From positions 2,232,001 to 2,296,000 of the forward strand of contig SCHM01000003.1 of NCBI GenBank assembly GCA_004123355.1: a DNA stretch of 64,000 nt, read 5' to 3'. This document shows, piece by piece, positions 36,375 to 48,788 of the stretch. The notes beneath the pieces are model-generated. The model was not told where the DNA came from, ran no database searches, and was given only the letters and a program-made list of their open reading frames with translations. This DNA is from Amphirosellinia nigrospora. Taxonomy: Eukaryota > Ascomycota > Sordariomycetes > Xylariales > Xylariaceae. The stretch's first letter is position 1, and each line of letters starts with the position of its first letter. The position numbers and the translations under genes were made by a program.

Positions 36375-38829
36375 ATGGCACCGCCTTCCAAAGCTCAGCC
36401 GAAGCCTAGATCTGCTTCCGGCAATACAAAGAAACAGAATCCCGCGCCCATGCCCGCTGCCGTCGCCCCGGCCAACCGACAACATGTGGTCCCTGCCATC
36501 CCCCTCACCTACATGAACAAACAGTCTAATGGCATCAGAAACCCTGCTGCTAGGTCGCCCGCCAAGCATGCGCCGACCGCTTCCACCTCGTCCAATGGCT
36601 TTCCTGCGCCTTCGCTTGAGGCTGCCCTCATCTCCTACGATCCGGTCCACTCGGCCAAGAATTCCGAGAATGAAGTCAAAAGCCAGCATGTAGAGAAACC
36701 TGCGCCCGTTGTCAAGTCTCCTGCTGGGCCCGAGAAGCAACCCCAATCATCTCCGTTGCAGGTAAATGGCGTCGGCTATACCGATACAGAGTTCAATGTC
36801 GGTGCTAACTACGGCGCTGAAGAAGCTCGAGGTAAGTTGTATTGCAACCTTTTTTTTTTTGAAAGCCAATGGGAACGCCCATCCGCTCACACTTAGTAGG
36901 TGCACATGATAATCCGTATACTTCTCAACCCCATTCGGCGACTTCAACCACGAAACCTGAGTCTACGCTCTCGTTCCCTAGTCCACCACACCAGCTCCAG
37001 CACTCACGGTATCCAGCCGAGCGGCAGCCCCCTGTTGCTTTCCATGGTCAGGCTCCATACCATGTGCACCAGCATCAGCACAGTCATCAGATCAGTAACG
37101 GAGGTAACATCATGTTCGGTGGCTTTGACTCTCATACACCCTCCCCGGCACCTCTCCCCGGTGTCTTCGTGCCACCTCCTCATCCTCATATCAATGGCGA
37201 TAATCGCGGTCTCCCGCTCCCCAATGGTCACCATCACCACCATTCCAATAGTAATGGCTTCCCTGCGCCCATAAATACCCATTTCCAAGGAGACGTCATG
37301 CCTATGCCGACCATGAACGGATATGGAGGAAGAACAGTACCAGCTCCTACCCCACCTGGTCTCTTTGAAGCACACCCCACGGTGCCGGTCGCTATGGTCC
37401 ACCAACACCCCATAGCTTCCACGGTTCTCATACATCCGGTGAGCCTAACGGGGTTGAGAATGCTGGTCTTCCTTACGGGTCGTTTGCCCCTCACCCGCAC
37501 CCCCCGGCCCATTCCCTCCCTTTATCCACCCACGAGCGGTTCCACGACCATTTATGGGCGAGGATGATGTAATGGAGGGCGTTCGCTACATCAGAAGTGT
37601 GTTCGATAATGGAGAACTTGCTGACTGCGTTCTGGAGCTTATCTCTGCCAAAGGTCGCCACCATCCCGTCAAAATCAGTGGACATAAGCTCATATTGGCT
37701 CGCAGCCCTGCCTTGAAACAGCACATCTTGACTGCTCGTGCAAAGGATCGGGGCTCCCACACCATCACTATGGAAATCGACGATTCGTATTTACGCTCGG
37801 ATGCCTGGTGGACCGCCGTTCAGCGTTTGTATCAATATCCACTCTTCCAACTCCCTCCTATGGTCGGCAATGTCAGCAACGGAATAGATTTCGCCGGTAA
37901 TCTGGCTGACCGATTCAGTTTCTGCCTAGGGTATGCCGCCGCGGGTCATATCCTCGCCATGCAAGATGTGTTAATTCGGGGCTTAGAGATTGCTACTAAT
38001 AATCTCACTTGGGACACGGTGGAGGTAGGTTTGGGCTTTGTGTTAGAGAACACCATTCAACGACACTTTGATCAGAGCGCCGAAGCAGAGGAAGCCTTAC
38101 CCCCCACAACCTTCGAATTCGGATATGGCGCTGAGACCCAGATTCTTCTTTCTGCCATTTTGAATTTCTTAATATCCGAGTTTCCCCCAACTTCGAACTG
38201 GACACCTCGGTCCTAGATATTCCAAAGATCACAAGAATCCCAATGAGCGCTGCTACCACTACCACATTGACGCGTCCGCGCACCGCCGATAGGGTGGTTC
38301 CCGCTATCGCTAGAGGCACAAATACACGCCAGCACCCAAAGCAGACTCGTCTATCTAGCATCAAGTTTGGCGATCTTCCTGCCGCTTACCCAGATGATGG
38401 GACATTGTCATCACGCGAACCTGCAAAATACTCATCTATCTTGTCGCGCATTTTGCTCAATTTACCATTTGACCAGCTGTGCCAAGATTGACATCTGGTA
38501 GCAATGGTGTTTCTGGTTGGAACACAGCCCAAGATCGGTATCACACAGTAGCAGACGTTGTGGCTGAGCGGGAAGCGAGGCGCCTTCGTGCTATAGAAGC
38601 TATCCGCTCTGAGACCGTCCCCAACGCTCGCGAAATTCAGTCTCGTCTATCCACACCACACCGGTATACCACTGCCGAACAGTGGGATGTCCTCAATTGG
38701 AAAGAGGAGGTTATTCGCGATGAAACACCACGAATCGTACGAAAATGGGTCCCTCAGTTCGATGTCGCACAGCAGCCGACACAGCAGCGGGCTCCGCCCC
38801 AGTACGACATCCCGGACTCCATGGTCTAG
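36375..38829 (+). CDS. Large BTB/POZ-domain protein with low-complexity N-terminus
   Basis: Conserved filamentous-fungal protein of unknown molecular role. Residues 1 to about 370 are low-complexity, Pro/Ser-rich and markedly His-rich (HVHQHQHSHQ, NGHHHHHSNSNG). The BTB fold follows (VFDNGELADCVLELISAKGR, HPVKISGHKLILARSPALKQ), then an alpha-helical region (RFSFCLGYAAAGHILAMQDV, TWDTVEVGLGFVLENTIQRH) and a C-terminal segment ending KEEVIRDETPRIVRKWVPQF ... QYDIPDSMV. One intron at 36832-36899 is clear. Length is about 790 aa. Conserved segments change frame near 37420, 37565, 38190 and 38480. The BTB part would bind partners, possibly as a Cul3 adaptor or a transcriptional cofactor; that is inference from the domain only. 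Confidence 0.82.
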
Positions 38830-41578
38830 TGGATGGTGCCGGATAAGATCTGACGGGACTCACGACGAAACGAACACAGCGTTGACTTGGGGCGCTTTAA
38901 AAAAAGAATTTTCTACAGTGCATTGCATGATGACTATTGGGCATTGGTATTTAGTTTGGTTTTCAGTGGGCATCGCGTTCGGTGTTTGTTGGTGTATTCC
39001 TGCTTCTACATGGACATACTTGAGTGCGGTCGACGAGTGAAGGCAAGGTCCCGATTTAGCGGCTTTCCCGTTCCTCGAATAACACCTTAGAAAAAGTATC
39101 TCGGTTCTGGTGGGGAGGAAAATGTTTACAGCATGCCGCAGGTGGCATGATTCAGCAAGGACATCAAGGGTTACAGGGAAAACACTGAAAAGTTAGTTAG
39201 ACCGTGGGAGATAGGATTGTGGTCGGCTTGGGATTTCAGCGACCTCTTATTTTACATAATATCCTTTCTTCAACCATGCTGGCTGTGAAGGTCCTCCATG
39301 AGAATCTTAGCCAGCTCGTTTGCATTGCGAATTCGGGGATCAGGAGGAGGGTCAGGCGGTGGTGGCTATGGTGGTGGTGTAATTGATAGAGCACAAACTC
39401 GTTCATGTCTGGGTTCGTGGTAAAATCCTGACTAGTCACACAAGAACAGCTGACGTTGCGGTAGCTTTAGCCGATCCCAAATCCTACAAAAAGTCGTTTA
39501 TTACCTTATGTTCCTGGTCCTTGTTCTGGAAACTTGGTTCGACGTAGCATGATTCGTATAACATTATATGTTTCTGTTTACTTTGAATCCATACATGCGG
39601 GGGGGTAAGGATGCGATTTTCCAGGTTCTATACCCTATACTCAGAGTGAGTTATAGCTTACAGTTTAATTTAAGCGCTAGGGCTACAGATCACCTTAAAT
39701 CTTAATCAACCTAGGCGATAAAGGCAACACTCCTATAAGTATAATTTTAAGTTAAGAGAGTTTATATAGTGGCCTACACAAGAATACTGTGCATCTGCAA
39801 GGCGCTTTCTCATGTGGAAGGGCATTGAAATCTAGCTCGTATCCGCGGAGGATGTGTATGTGAAGCTAAAGCTGAGAAAGACAGGGTACCCCTCTATAGG
39901 GAAATACTACTACGTATGGGCTTATACGCGTGGTCACGTGGTCACGCGGCACTACAGTTCTCCCATCGTTAAAACCGGTTGCTGATGAAGATGAAACGGA
40001 TAATCTTTTGCCCGATGAGTTTTCCCTCTTCGTAGCACTCTATTATCACAATCCTTACATGTTCCCTATTCACTATCACTTCGTTCTAGTATGCTTTTAA
40101 AGAAACATAGGGTTAGTTCGGTCCATCTGGATAGGCGCCTATTAAACAGCCAGAGGAAGCTCTCCTATTCGTCCGCCTCCGTAAAGACGAATTTGAGTAA
40201 TATATTTCTAAAAAATCTGGCATTGCCTGAATGCTAGATGGCGGTTAGTGGTCGATTGGTCATAGGATGCTACCTAACGTTGAGGAGATGAAGGATAGAC
40301 GGGGCCGATCAATATAGTACGGGTAGCCGCGTATCGTGTCTCGAGGGCATTTAGTACGGTTGAGTGCTTAGAGCCGGCGACAAGGATGTGGGACTTGGGC
40401 TCAAAGGGATTCAATGTTCATGGAGATGATAGCTTCCCCTTTCTCGAGGCAATCATCATGGGTCTTGGCTCCAAGTTGTGCAAGCCAGCGGGAAATGGCT
40501 ACCAGCAAGTTATGCCCAAGGTATAAGAAATTATCTTTTCTTAAACCGACAACACAGTCTAGTGTCAAGAAGTTGCTACCGAAATCATGTTCTCTGTGTG
40601 AATCGGAATGGTCACGGCATTAGGATATTGTCAATCAGAGCAGCTTTTCTAAACTTAGTTTGAAGTTTAACGAGCAGCGCCGTTTTCCCCAGCCCTCATG
40701 GACAGGACATAAATTATACTTGATACAACAACAAATATAGCAAATCCACTAACAGGTCGATGTACGGAACGTAGTAGTAAGAAAGGAAATCAACGTGTGT
40801 ATCGCGTTATTTTTTTATTTTCATTTTCGTTTTTAGCAACCACGTACGCACGTACTTCACATCTGTTACATTATGAATTGATTAGTGCATTCCCCTTTTT
40901 ATATCTGTCTATTTGGCTGTTTTTGTAGTATTGTATTGTTTTGTGGTCTTCACCACTAGAACCTCCGGCTCCATTGCACTACTTTTAGTCCTTTAGGTGA
41001 GATTATATAACCGGAGCCGGTCTTCAGCTGGCCGGGGTCAACAGGGGCACTAGGTGTATATAGATCTTTGTTGTTTCCATAGTTCTTTCCTCAGTTCAGT
41101 GGTCTCGATACAACTCTCCGATGTGATTACTTGCCAAACTATTAAGTCCGATAGCTATTGTGTCAGGTGACAGGGTACCAGGTGACTAGCTGGTACCCTG
41201 AAGTGGGTCTAGTAGATAGAGATTGGATATATAAAGACCTACAGCCTCCCCAGGTAATAGGAAAAGGTTCAGGAATTAATGATATTAAGCCCTTACCCAT
41301 ATACTTCTGCCTACTAGTGACCTACCGGCGACCCTACTTCACTCTGGAGCCCAACCACCTGACATATTGACTGTTAAGTGTCTATAATGTGGTTTGGTCT
41401 GCGTGATCAGTTTGCATTTCCCCTCTTCACTATCTAACTCTGAAGCATTTATCTAATACGTTAACTACAGGTCACCGTGATGTTCTGCCATCTCTACTGT
41501 AACCAACTCCAGGGTCCGCTTCTTAGACTCAATCTGAAACGACAATATATTATGACATCAATGCCTTATGTACATGAT
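38830..41578. other. Intergenic region, no supported gene
   Basis: About 2.7 kb between two convergent genes. Short open frames exist (for example about 40300-40510 and 40414-40663) but none shows a known domain or splice structure. A palindromic stretch GGTACCAGGTGACTAGCTGG lies near 41176. I see no RNA gene. Confidence 0.4.
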
Positions 41579-42656
41579 TCAGTGTGATGCACATTTCCGG
41601 TTCTCGTGACTATATTCGAAGGCTAGTAATATCCCAGTCAAATGGGATATAGCGGCGAGGGTCACTAGGATGTGGGAGAGTTGGTGAGAGGAGCCCCATA
41701 TGTCGAATTTGCCTGGATATCGACTCTCGGGAATCTTGAACTGTTAAAGCACAGTAGTTAGAGTCTATATCTATCACGTGCAAAATCCAGAGGCTTACTC
41801 CATAAACTACAGCCCCGAGAAAAGAAAGAAAAATTGGGCCAGGTAACCGGGCAGTCCAGATTGTTTCATCATTTGCGGGACGCCGAACATGATGCAGCCG
41901 TGAATCACTGGTGCAAAGCCAGATATGGCAGTCGCTACGAACACAAAAGTTCGAAAAACGCGATGCTTTCGGGTCTGAAATTTAGGGTTCGCCATTATGA
42001 AGATGTTCATCAATCCGAGGGCTCCGATCTGTCAACCAAAGTAAGGTTGGATCTGTGATAGCAAACCAAAATGTGTATGTGGACATTGACTCACCATTGA
42101 CCAGTAGATAGCGCGTTGCACAGGCTCACACCAGAAAATCATATATATCCCCGATGTAAAGGCGCCCAAATTATAGATCGTTATGCCTACCAGGTCCATT
42201 CGTAGCCAAAGCTTTTCTATTTTGTTGAGTGGTTCATCAAGGTGTGGTATGTCACAGACAGCCCATAGCAAATGACAGTACACAAGAGAAGAAGGAAAAA
42301 ACGAAGATGTCAGGGCCCGTTATGCCAGGATACCGAGTTATAAGGTACTCCAGAATATACCACTCGCCGAGTAGAAACAAGATTGCTGGTATTAGATGAG
42401 AATATATATTGACCGTCTCGTTGTCAATGTACGACCAACTCTGGAATGATATTAGAGCAGAGCCTGAGATCGGGCGATAGCCATGATGAATGTACTCGTT
42501 GTCTTGATGCCATTCCGGCAGCTCCTCATACGAGATAAGCTGTACTTTGCGAGCTTTGGCAGGCCTAGATGCGCCAACCTTCTGAGCCGGTGGGCTGGGG
42601 GAATCAGGCGACCTCTTGTGCGGGGACGAAACTCGAAGACGAGGAGTAGGTGCCAT
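41579..42656 (-). CDS. PAQR / hemolysin-III-like seven-transmembrane protein (ADIPOR/Izh type)
   Basis: Member of the progestin-AdipoQ receptor family; fungal relatives (yeast Izh proteins) affect zinc and sterol homeostasis and the fold carries a Zn site suggestive of ceramidase activity. Minus-strand order: proline-rich N-terminus, YEELPEWHQDNEYIHHGYRP, SYIDNETVNIYSHLIPAILF (family motif), LSVTYHTLMNHS (the S-x3-H motif), LWLRMDLVGITIYNLGAFTS (the D motif), IYMIFWCEPVQRAIYWSM, an intron (about 42033-42095), MANPKFQTRKHRVFRTFVFV, another intron near 41742-41802, and WGSSHQLSHILVTLAAISHL with the two His ligands, ending FEYSHENRKCASH. All expected metal-binding residues are present. One-base frame breaks lie near 42270, 42235 and 41825. 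Family call is secure. Confidence 0.9.
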
Positions 42657-43908
42657 TGCAGCTGTGTCGAGCGATAATGTTGGCGGCGGTATTGGAGGAG
42701 AGAATTGGATAATGAAGACTCGGAAGGGGCGCCATGGTGCTTAGGTTCTCACACCAGACCTTCTTGCTTGTTTGTTTCCGCTAGCTAGATGCCAGCCTTA
42801 CCGTCAAGAACTGGTGAGAGTATAAAAGAAAGCGAGAACTTTTGCACAGCCTGCAAAAGCCGCCTCCGCGTGAAAGAATTATTGCCTTATATTGAGCCAA
42901 CCAGATTGCAGTGGGAAGCCCGTGTATCAGAGGAGTCTGGCTGTTACACGGGATAAATTAAAAACAAGACGGTTAGATCACCATATTACAGGTGATTGGT
43001 GACAGTGGCTTGCAGCATAAAAGGGAGTCTCTCGTAGGCTTTGCGGCTGCACACCCCTTGCTTCATTACCCATTGCTTTGCTCACCAGCAACAATCCCAC
43101 GTACTATTCCAGAAGACTAACCTTGTCCCCAGACAGACGGTCTAGCTAGCTACGAAGCAAGCTACAGAACAAAACAACAGATCTTCTCTCCAACTAGGAT
43201 AGCATCACATAACAACTACTTAGTCGTGTAGGTCTGCGCCCTGCTTATAGAAGTAGCGGCAGCCAAAGCGACGCTTGATCGCATTCATGACAACCTACCT
43301 TCAAACTAGAACGTAGACGACAGCAATAGCTATCTTCTTAGAAGTTTTCAAACCCACAATATTGTATTTCGGTTTAACCGCGCTGGCTACAGGAGGCAGC
43401 AACCCTACCCGAGGTTGATTGTTAGATCAAGGATACCCTACCTGGACGATCATCCCTTGCTTTTCTGGCTCATTTAGCGCCATTCTCGCCAAATCCGTCC
43501 GCTTCGGCACGCTAATAAGCGCAAAGCGGTCGATGACCGTGGAAGGAATAAACCCATATATCCTTGGGAGAGAAGGGACCCAAAGGCTAGAAAGATAGCT
43601 ATATATATAAGTGTTTTTTCCCCTTTATTACACACATGGTGCCCTTAGGCTAAGGTGTAGCACATAAACTATAGCTACGTGCATAGATATTCTTTTAGTA
43701 ATATATGTACTTTTCATATGGCCTTTCGTTTTGTATTGGTATCTTTTTTTACTATATTAGTACTTAGATAACCCACATGAAATGGAGGAGCTTTGTGGCC
43801 AATGCTAAATCTAGACTACCTCTTAACCAAACTACTAGAGAAGTAAATGAAGCGAGCGAAGGTAACTATATTTGATCCTTCTATTTAGATTAATGGTCGT
43901 CGTCTGCC
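42657..43908. other. Intergenic region upstream of the PAQR gene
   Basis: No coding region recognised. Its left part should hold the PAQR promoter (leftward gene). AT content rises toward 43590-43760. No RNA gene or repeat could be supported. Confidence 0.4.
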
Positions 43909-43961
43909 TGTGACGATATCTTGGAGACGCTGTCTCCAAGACACTGTCAGTATCTGTCACA
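43909..43961. repeat. Nested hairpin at the left end of repeat copy A
   Basis: A perfect 10-bp stem, TCTTGGAGAC (43919-43928) with GTCTCCAAGA (43932-43941), closes on a 3-base loop. It is framed by outer arms TGTGACGATA (43909-43918) and TATCTGTCACA (43951-43961), which pair with one unpaired base and a 9-base bulge on the right. It could form a cruciform or, if transcribed, an RNA hairpin. Confidence 0.7.
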
Positions 43962-44147
43962 CGGACCCTGGTCAGTGCGCAATACAGTGCCACACAGGGC
44001 CCCATACGGAGCTCGCGAGATACTACCCTACGAGGCTGAGGCAGTCGTACGAAGTTATCGTGAGTCTCAGAAGCAGATACCGAGCTGAACTCGAACCCGA
44101 AACACTCGCCTCACCGGCTACAGAGGTCTTACCTTTCGGTCCCGTAG

Positions 44148-44176
44148 AGGAAAGGAAAGGAAAGGAAAGGAAGGGG
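44148..44176 (+). repeat. (GGAAA)n microsatellite
   Basis: Five to six tandem GGAAA units inside repeat copy A, absent from copy B at 51 kb. Confidence 0.85.
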
Positions 44177-44313
44177 ATTCTGAGCATAAAAGGACTCGAA
44201 TTCCCCCTCCGAAGGGGACAGAAAACCTAGATCTATATGGCCCCTTTGGCACCATAGTCGTTTATTACTCAAATTGAACCTATTCCAAGCCCTCAAACAG
44301 AGCCCTTGTGACA

Positions 44314-45926
44314 GTATCTTCGTGTAATATAGCCGATAGTCACTTGAGCTAATCAACAACCTCGTACACACCAGAAAGCGCCGTATCACTGCCAGGTCTT
44401 TCTCCACCACTCGTTCATGGCTTATGATACCGACTCGCCATGCTCTCGACCTCTGCAAGACCACAGGCTAAAGAAAGCCTCCAGGAAATCCCGTTGCACG
44501 AAGGCTATCGTCCCTTTCTCTTAACCGTCTGCTCATTCTAAAATAGGCAAAAAGCCGGCGTATCAAAGATTGAGGAAGTTCAGAACTTGAGTTCTTAAAG
44601 AACTCAAGGCTAGGTTTTATTTAAATAACATCTTTTCAAAAAAAATTTAGTTATATCGTAAGTGCGATAACGTTAACCTTAATATATAAAGTTATTATTT
44701 TATAAACCGAGTGTAGTATAAAGGACTCCATTTCTAGTTGCTAAAACTTCTAGTCCTGAAGGCTTCCATACTAATACTATAACATTTATATGCAAAATCA
44801 TCCTATTATTAACATGTTAGCCAAAGGTCGTAAAGCTTTGATGTAGAAACCGGTACCTAGATTTCTGTTAGCGCCACTCTATCCTTGGTTTCTCTTCGCT
44901 CCAATACCGTAGTGAACTACCAACTGGACGGAGTTGGAAGCTAGACTATGAAGTGCCGCAGCTTCGAATGTGGTTCCTCGGCCTTCCTTTTATTCTTCCC
45001 CTATAGGAATGGGTCCTCCAAGCGGATCCCCCAGTTAGCTTCTAAATAAGTATATGACTAATCCTAATCGCAAGTTTACGGAGCGTGGTCTCGCGGTCCC
45101 AATTCCCAGGTGTAGGGAGGAACGGGGTATTGCCGTATTCGAGGCCATCTCTCTCCTTCAAAGTACCCCTTGTCAGCTATAAAATAATTATGACACATTA
45201 ATCAATATATGAGCAGTATCTTAATGCTCTTAGTTTCTAGAATAAGCGTGTGGTATGGGATGGGTACGGTGTTATAGTGAGTTCCCACTATAGAAGGTTC
45301 ACATGCTTAATCTAGCCGAGGTATGCCTTATCTGGCAGGGTGTAACCATTCCGGCGGCAGCTAATCAGGCATGTCATTTCTCGGCCCCCACGACGCAATC
45401 TCGCAGCTCTTCATGCCATTACCCCATACCCACCATTCATTATTGCCTGCCCCAACTCCTGCAACTCCTAACAACACCATTACCCTCTGTATTTGTATAC
45501 CCATTTCCAGCTGACCTTGTCCACCGCTTCTGCAGCATTCCCGCCGTCGTCCTCGTCCAATATATTTCTAATTTTAATCTACCGTGTGCGTGCTTCTGAT
45601 ACATCCGCATTGAAATCCACTCTGTCGCGTGTTTCCGCGCCCAGCCGATTAATTGTGTCGCAAAGAAATATCCAATCATATCAGCGTCATCAGCAAACAT
45701 CATAGTAGTGGGCGCTTATTCTCCGATATGGTTACATTTCATTCGACTGCTAGCACGCCTCAACCTTGACTTCCCACGCGAGCTGGATACATGATTCGGA
45801 CTGGCGCGGGCACGAGCACTTATTGCGACGATGTGCATTCAGCCGTTTTGATTGTCCAAGTTGTCGCGCAATAACCATAGCGTATCGTGCTATACACCCT
45901 AAACCGGAAATATCGTTGTTGTCGGC
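44314..45926. other. Intergenic region upstream of the TMEM135-like gene
   Basis: No coding region supported; open frames near 45303-45705 lack any recognisable domain. An AT-rich dip lies at about 44570-44720. The last few hundred bases should contain the promoter of the gene starting at 45927. Confidence 0.4.
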
Positions 45927-47799
45927 ATGGCGAGCAGTTCGGGCTCTTCCAAACTGCCATCCGTGCCTCCTCTTGAGATCCCCGACCCCGACGCCATGCC
46001 ACGCCCAAGAGCAGCCTCGGCGCCAAAATCTAGATCTGCCTCAGCCGTCGACCCCGTCCTGCGCAATGCATTGAGATACACCATCTCAGCACGCGAATAC
46101 GAGACCCTTCACAAATACGTCATATCGCGCTCGCGGGCCCTTCGAAAGCGCGCGCCTACCGTGAACACAGTCGAGAAGTATATTAATGGTCATGGCAATC
46201 GAAGAGTTTCCGTCGGCCGGGATGCCACCCCCAAGGGTAAGGGGAAAGGGAAGGAAAAGACGGCGCCAGGAAGCCTTAGCCCCAGAGGAGGAGGAAATGG
46301 AGATAGCTACAATGCTCGCGCCATCCGACATGCCCTACGCATATTCGCCGTCACAGGCATAGGGGCCAAGGCCTACGAGATGTTCCTCGCGCGTGTGAAG
46401 GGGCAACGAGAGCCCATCCCTTCGCAAAGAAAGCAGCCGTTCTACAAGTCCTCCCCCTGCGTCTATCGCTATCCCTCTCCACCATATTGCTGCTCTACCG
46501 GCTTCTCTTCCGATTCTTCACGCGCCTGAGGGCACAGTTGCTCGATCCCACGGCTGCCCCTTTCTGCGAGCGCAACCCCCGAACCTCAAATACTCTCACT
46601 TCCCCTATGCCCCGCCGTTGGGGCCGGTCTCGCAGGGCTAGCTCTAGGCATCGTTCCCGCCCAGCAGCTCCGCTTGACTATCATGATTTCGGTCATGTTT
46701 CGTGCTCTAGAGTTTGGCTGGAACCTACTGGAAGATGAGGGTTCCATCTGGGGCTTCCGGGCCAGGGCAGGCGGAAAGGGATGGTGAAGAGAGAGCGTCC
46801 ATGGTGGTTTGGAAGTTGGATGCTCCAACCCCTAGCGATGGGACAACTGCTGCACGCAACCGTGTTTGATCGCGAGAGCTCTCCCACCGCTTTCTTTGAT
46901 TTCATCTTCAAACACACAACTACATATCTCCACGGTGCGCCGGAGAACTTGCCCTCCGGTGTTCAGTGGCCCAGCCCATGGGATATCGTTGATAATCTCG
47001 CTCAAATGGCCAAACTCAACTGGCCGTACGTCCAGTCTACCGTCCCTCCTGGAAGAAATCTGCTAACCAAAGTCTATAGGCCATTCGTCTCGCCGACTCT
47101 TTTCCCCGACGAGCCTACCCTGCCGGCAACACTTGCAACCCTCGCGCCCCTCACTTCTCAAGCTTATCCCATCATCACATCGCTGAGCTGCGCCAGCCTA
47201 CACCCGGGGATCCTTCATGTCTACGGACGTATCTCACTTTTTGGGTTCGCTCGTTCCCCGTCTAGGGCGCTTCTTCTTAATATTCTATTCGATGCTCATG
47301 CTGCCACGTTATAAGTTGTTATATAATGCACCCCTGCATTTGCTGAATCGCCTACTATCGAAAGCGCTACGCCTTACGACATTCGCTACGGGTGCCATGT
47401 CCACCGCCTGGGCAAGCATCTGCTTCTTCCAAACATGGCTGCCCCGGACATTCCTTCCCACCCAGCGGTTCTTCCTTGGTGGTTTTCGCAGGCCTGTGGG
47501 CCTTCGTTGGCCGGCGCGACGGCCGTAGTATCTTCCTATATACCGCACGCACCAGCGTCGACTCACTATGGAAGGTGGGTGTGAAGCGACGGTGGTGGCG
47601 CGCCATGCGCGGCGGCGACGTCTGGCTGTTTGCGCTTGCGCTAGCCATCACGGGCGCCGTGTATGAGAGAGATGCCAGGGCGATCCGTGAGGCGAATGTG
47701 CGGAAGGGTATCAGCTGGTTAAAAGGCACGGGATTCAGGGATTGGGGGCTCGAGGAAGAGGATGAATTGGAACAAGAGGGTGGCGTTAAAGAGGAATGA
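45927..47799 (+). CDS. TMEM135-like integral membrane protein
   Basis: Fungal member of the TMEM135 family; animal TMEM135 is linked to peroxisomal/mitochondrial membranes and lipid balance, so organelle-membrane placement is inference. The N-terminus is soluble and Ser/Pro/basic. Membrane segments include LPLRLSLSLSTILLLYRLLF, GLAGLALGIVPAQQLRLTIM and ATGAMSTAWASICFFQTWLP. Family landmarks are RPWWFGSWMLQPLAMGQLLH, TTTYLHGAPENLPSGVQWPS, TSLSCASLHPG with PSC after it (the Cys-rich motif), then FLPTQRFFLGGF and KVGVKRRWWRAMRGGDVWLF. One intron, 47026-47079, joins NWP to PFVSP. The C-terminus is acidic (GLEEEDELEQEGG). About 600 aa. Conserved segments are separated by at least five one-base frame breaks (near 46423, 46605, 46772, 47208, 47240 and 47490). 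Confidence 0.82.
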
Positions 47800-48788
47800 A
47801 TGTTACAGGTCTAGTCCTGTAATGCTCACAAGCCTTGCATCTGCCGCTTCAAATTGGGGCAGGTTATAATTGATATCCTGGGAGAGTCATTGGCTGATGT
47901 AGAACTAGATGTATTAATGCCTTATGATACCTGAAGTGTTTTGATTTAATTGAAGTTATCTTACTAAGGCTAGGCAGAGATGGATGCATTATTGCAAACA
48001 TCTAGGAGTCTCTCCCATTCCAGTTACTTTGGTTATTATATAGTAAGCATGTTTAGAATTGCCATGACTGCAAATCATAAACTTTTTCTGCCATGGTGAC
48101 TATTTCTCAATCCAAGGACAATGTTCCTATATAGCACCAGGAGCTTATTCATTTAGCCCACGCCCAGCTTGACAAGTATAGTAGGCCGAAACCGCCATAT
48201 CCTAAAACGGAGATAGCCCAGATTCTATGCAGACAACAAAACGGTAACATCTGACGCCAGCAACCCTTTTGAGAATCTCATTTCTGGTAAAGTGGTGCGG
48301 GCGTTGTTAGGTATCGTGTTCATGCGCTTTCCCCAACTTATTATTTGCATTGGCATTGGCATATTGCTCAGCCCAATCGCATCTCGAGTTAGTAATGCCT
48401 CCTTATTAGACTAGACTTGATGCAGAAGCAAAAGCAGCGCGATGGCTACTCAGCTGTCATCACGAGCACCCAATAGTCGCCTTACCGATCCCCTAAAGAG
48501 CAGGTCGTCACGTCGATCCGGCATGAGGCCGAAATATAACACCGAATATGCAATACAACCCGGCACTTCACCGCGGGGACAACACGACAACGCATTAGGA
48601 TTTCTGGGGTGCATCATCGCGCTGCCGAAGTAGGTAGGCCGACTTTGTAGATTCACCAACCCCCTACGATGGGGACTACAAAAAGAGAGACGGTCGTTCT
48701 CGATGGACCTCGTGGTCTCATGTTCGTGACAGCGCATGCCGACTGCACGCTCCTCGTTTCCTGTTCACCTAATCCCTTTCTCGGCACC
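47800..48788. other. Intergenic region upstream of the GH30 gene
   Basis: About 1 kb without a supported gene. Open frames at 48442-48737 show no domain and probably overlap the GH30 promoter and leader. No clear TATA box could be chosen. Confidence 0.4.

Larger units (their letters stand above)
43909..44313. repeat. Dispersed repeat copy A (possible solo LTR-like fossil)
   Basis: Part of this stretch (about 43960-44130) recurs in inverted orientation at about 51040-51205, for example GTCGTACGAAGTTATCGTGA with GTCTCAG next to it. Its right part (about 44216-44313, CATAGTCGTTTATTA ... CCAAGCCCTC ... GCCCTTGTGACA) recurs in direct orientation at about 51330-51417. The ends TGTGAC... and ...TGTGACA would fit a small LTR or foldback unit, but no target duplication is visible. 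Family unresolved. Confidence 0.55.

Noticed and set aside
36237-36746. A long Arg/Gly-rich minus-strand frame of 169 codons
   Set aside because: It is antisense to the leader and low-complexity N-terminus of the BTB gene, and its composition follows from the opposite strand.
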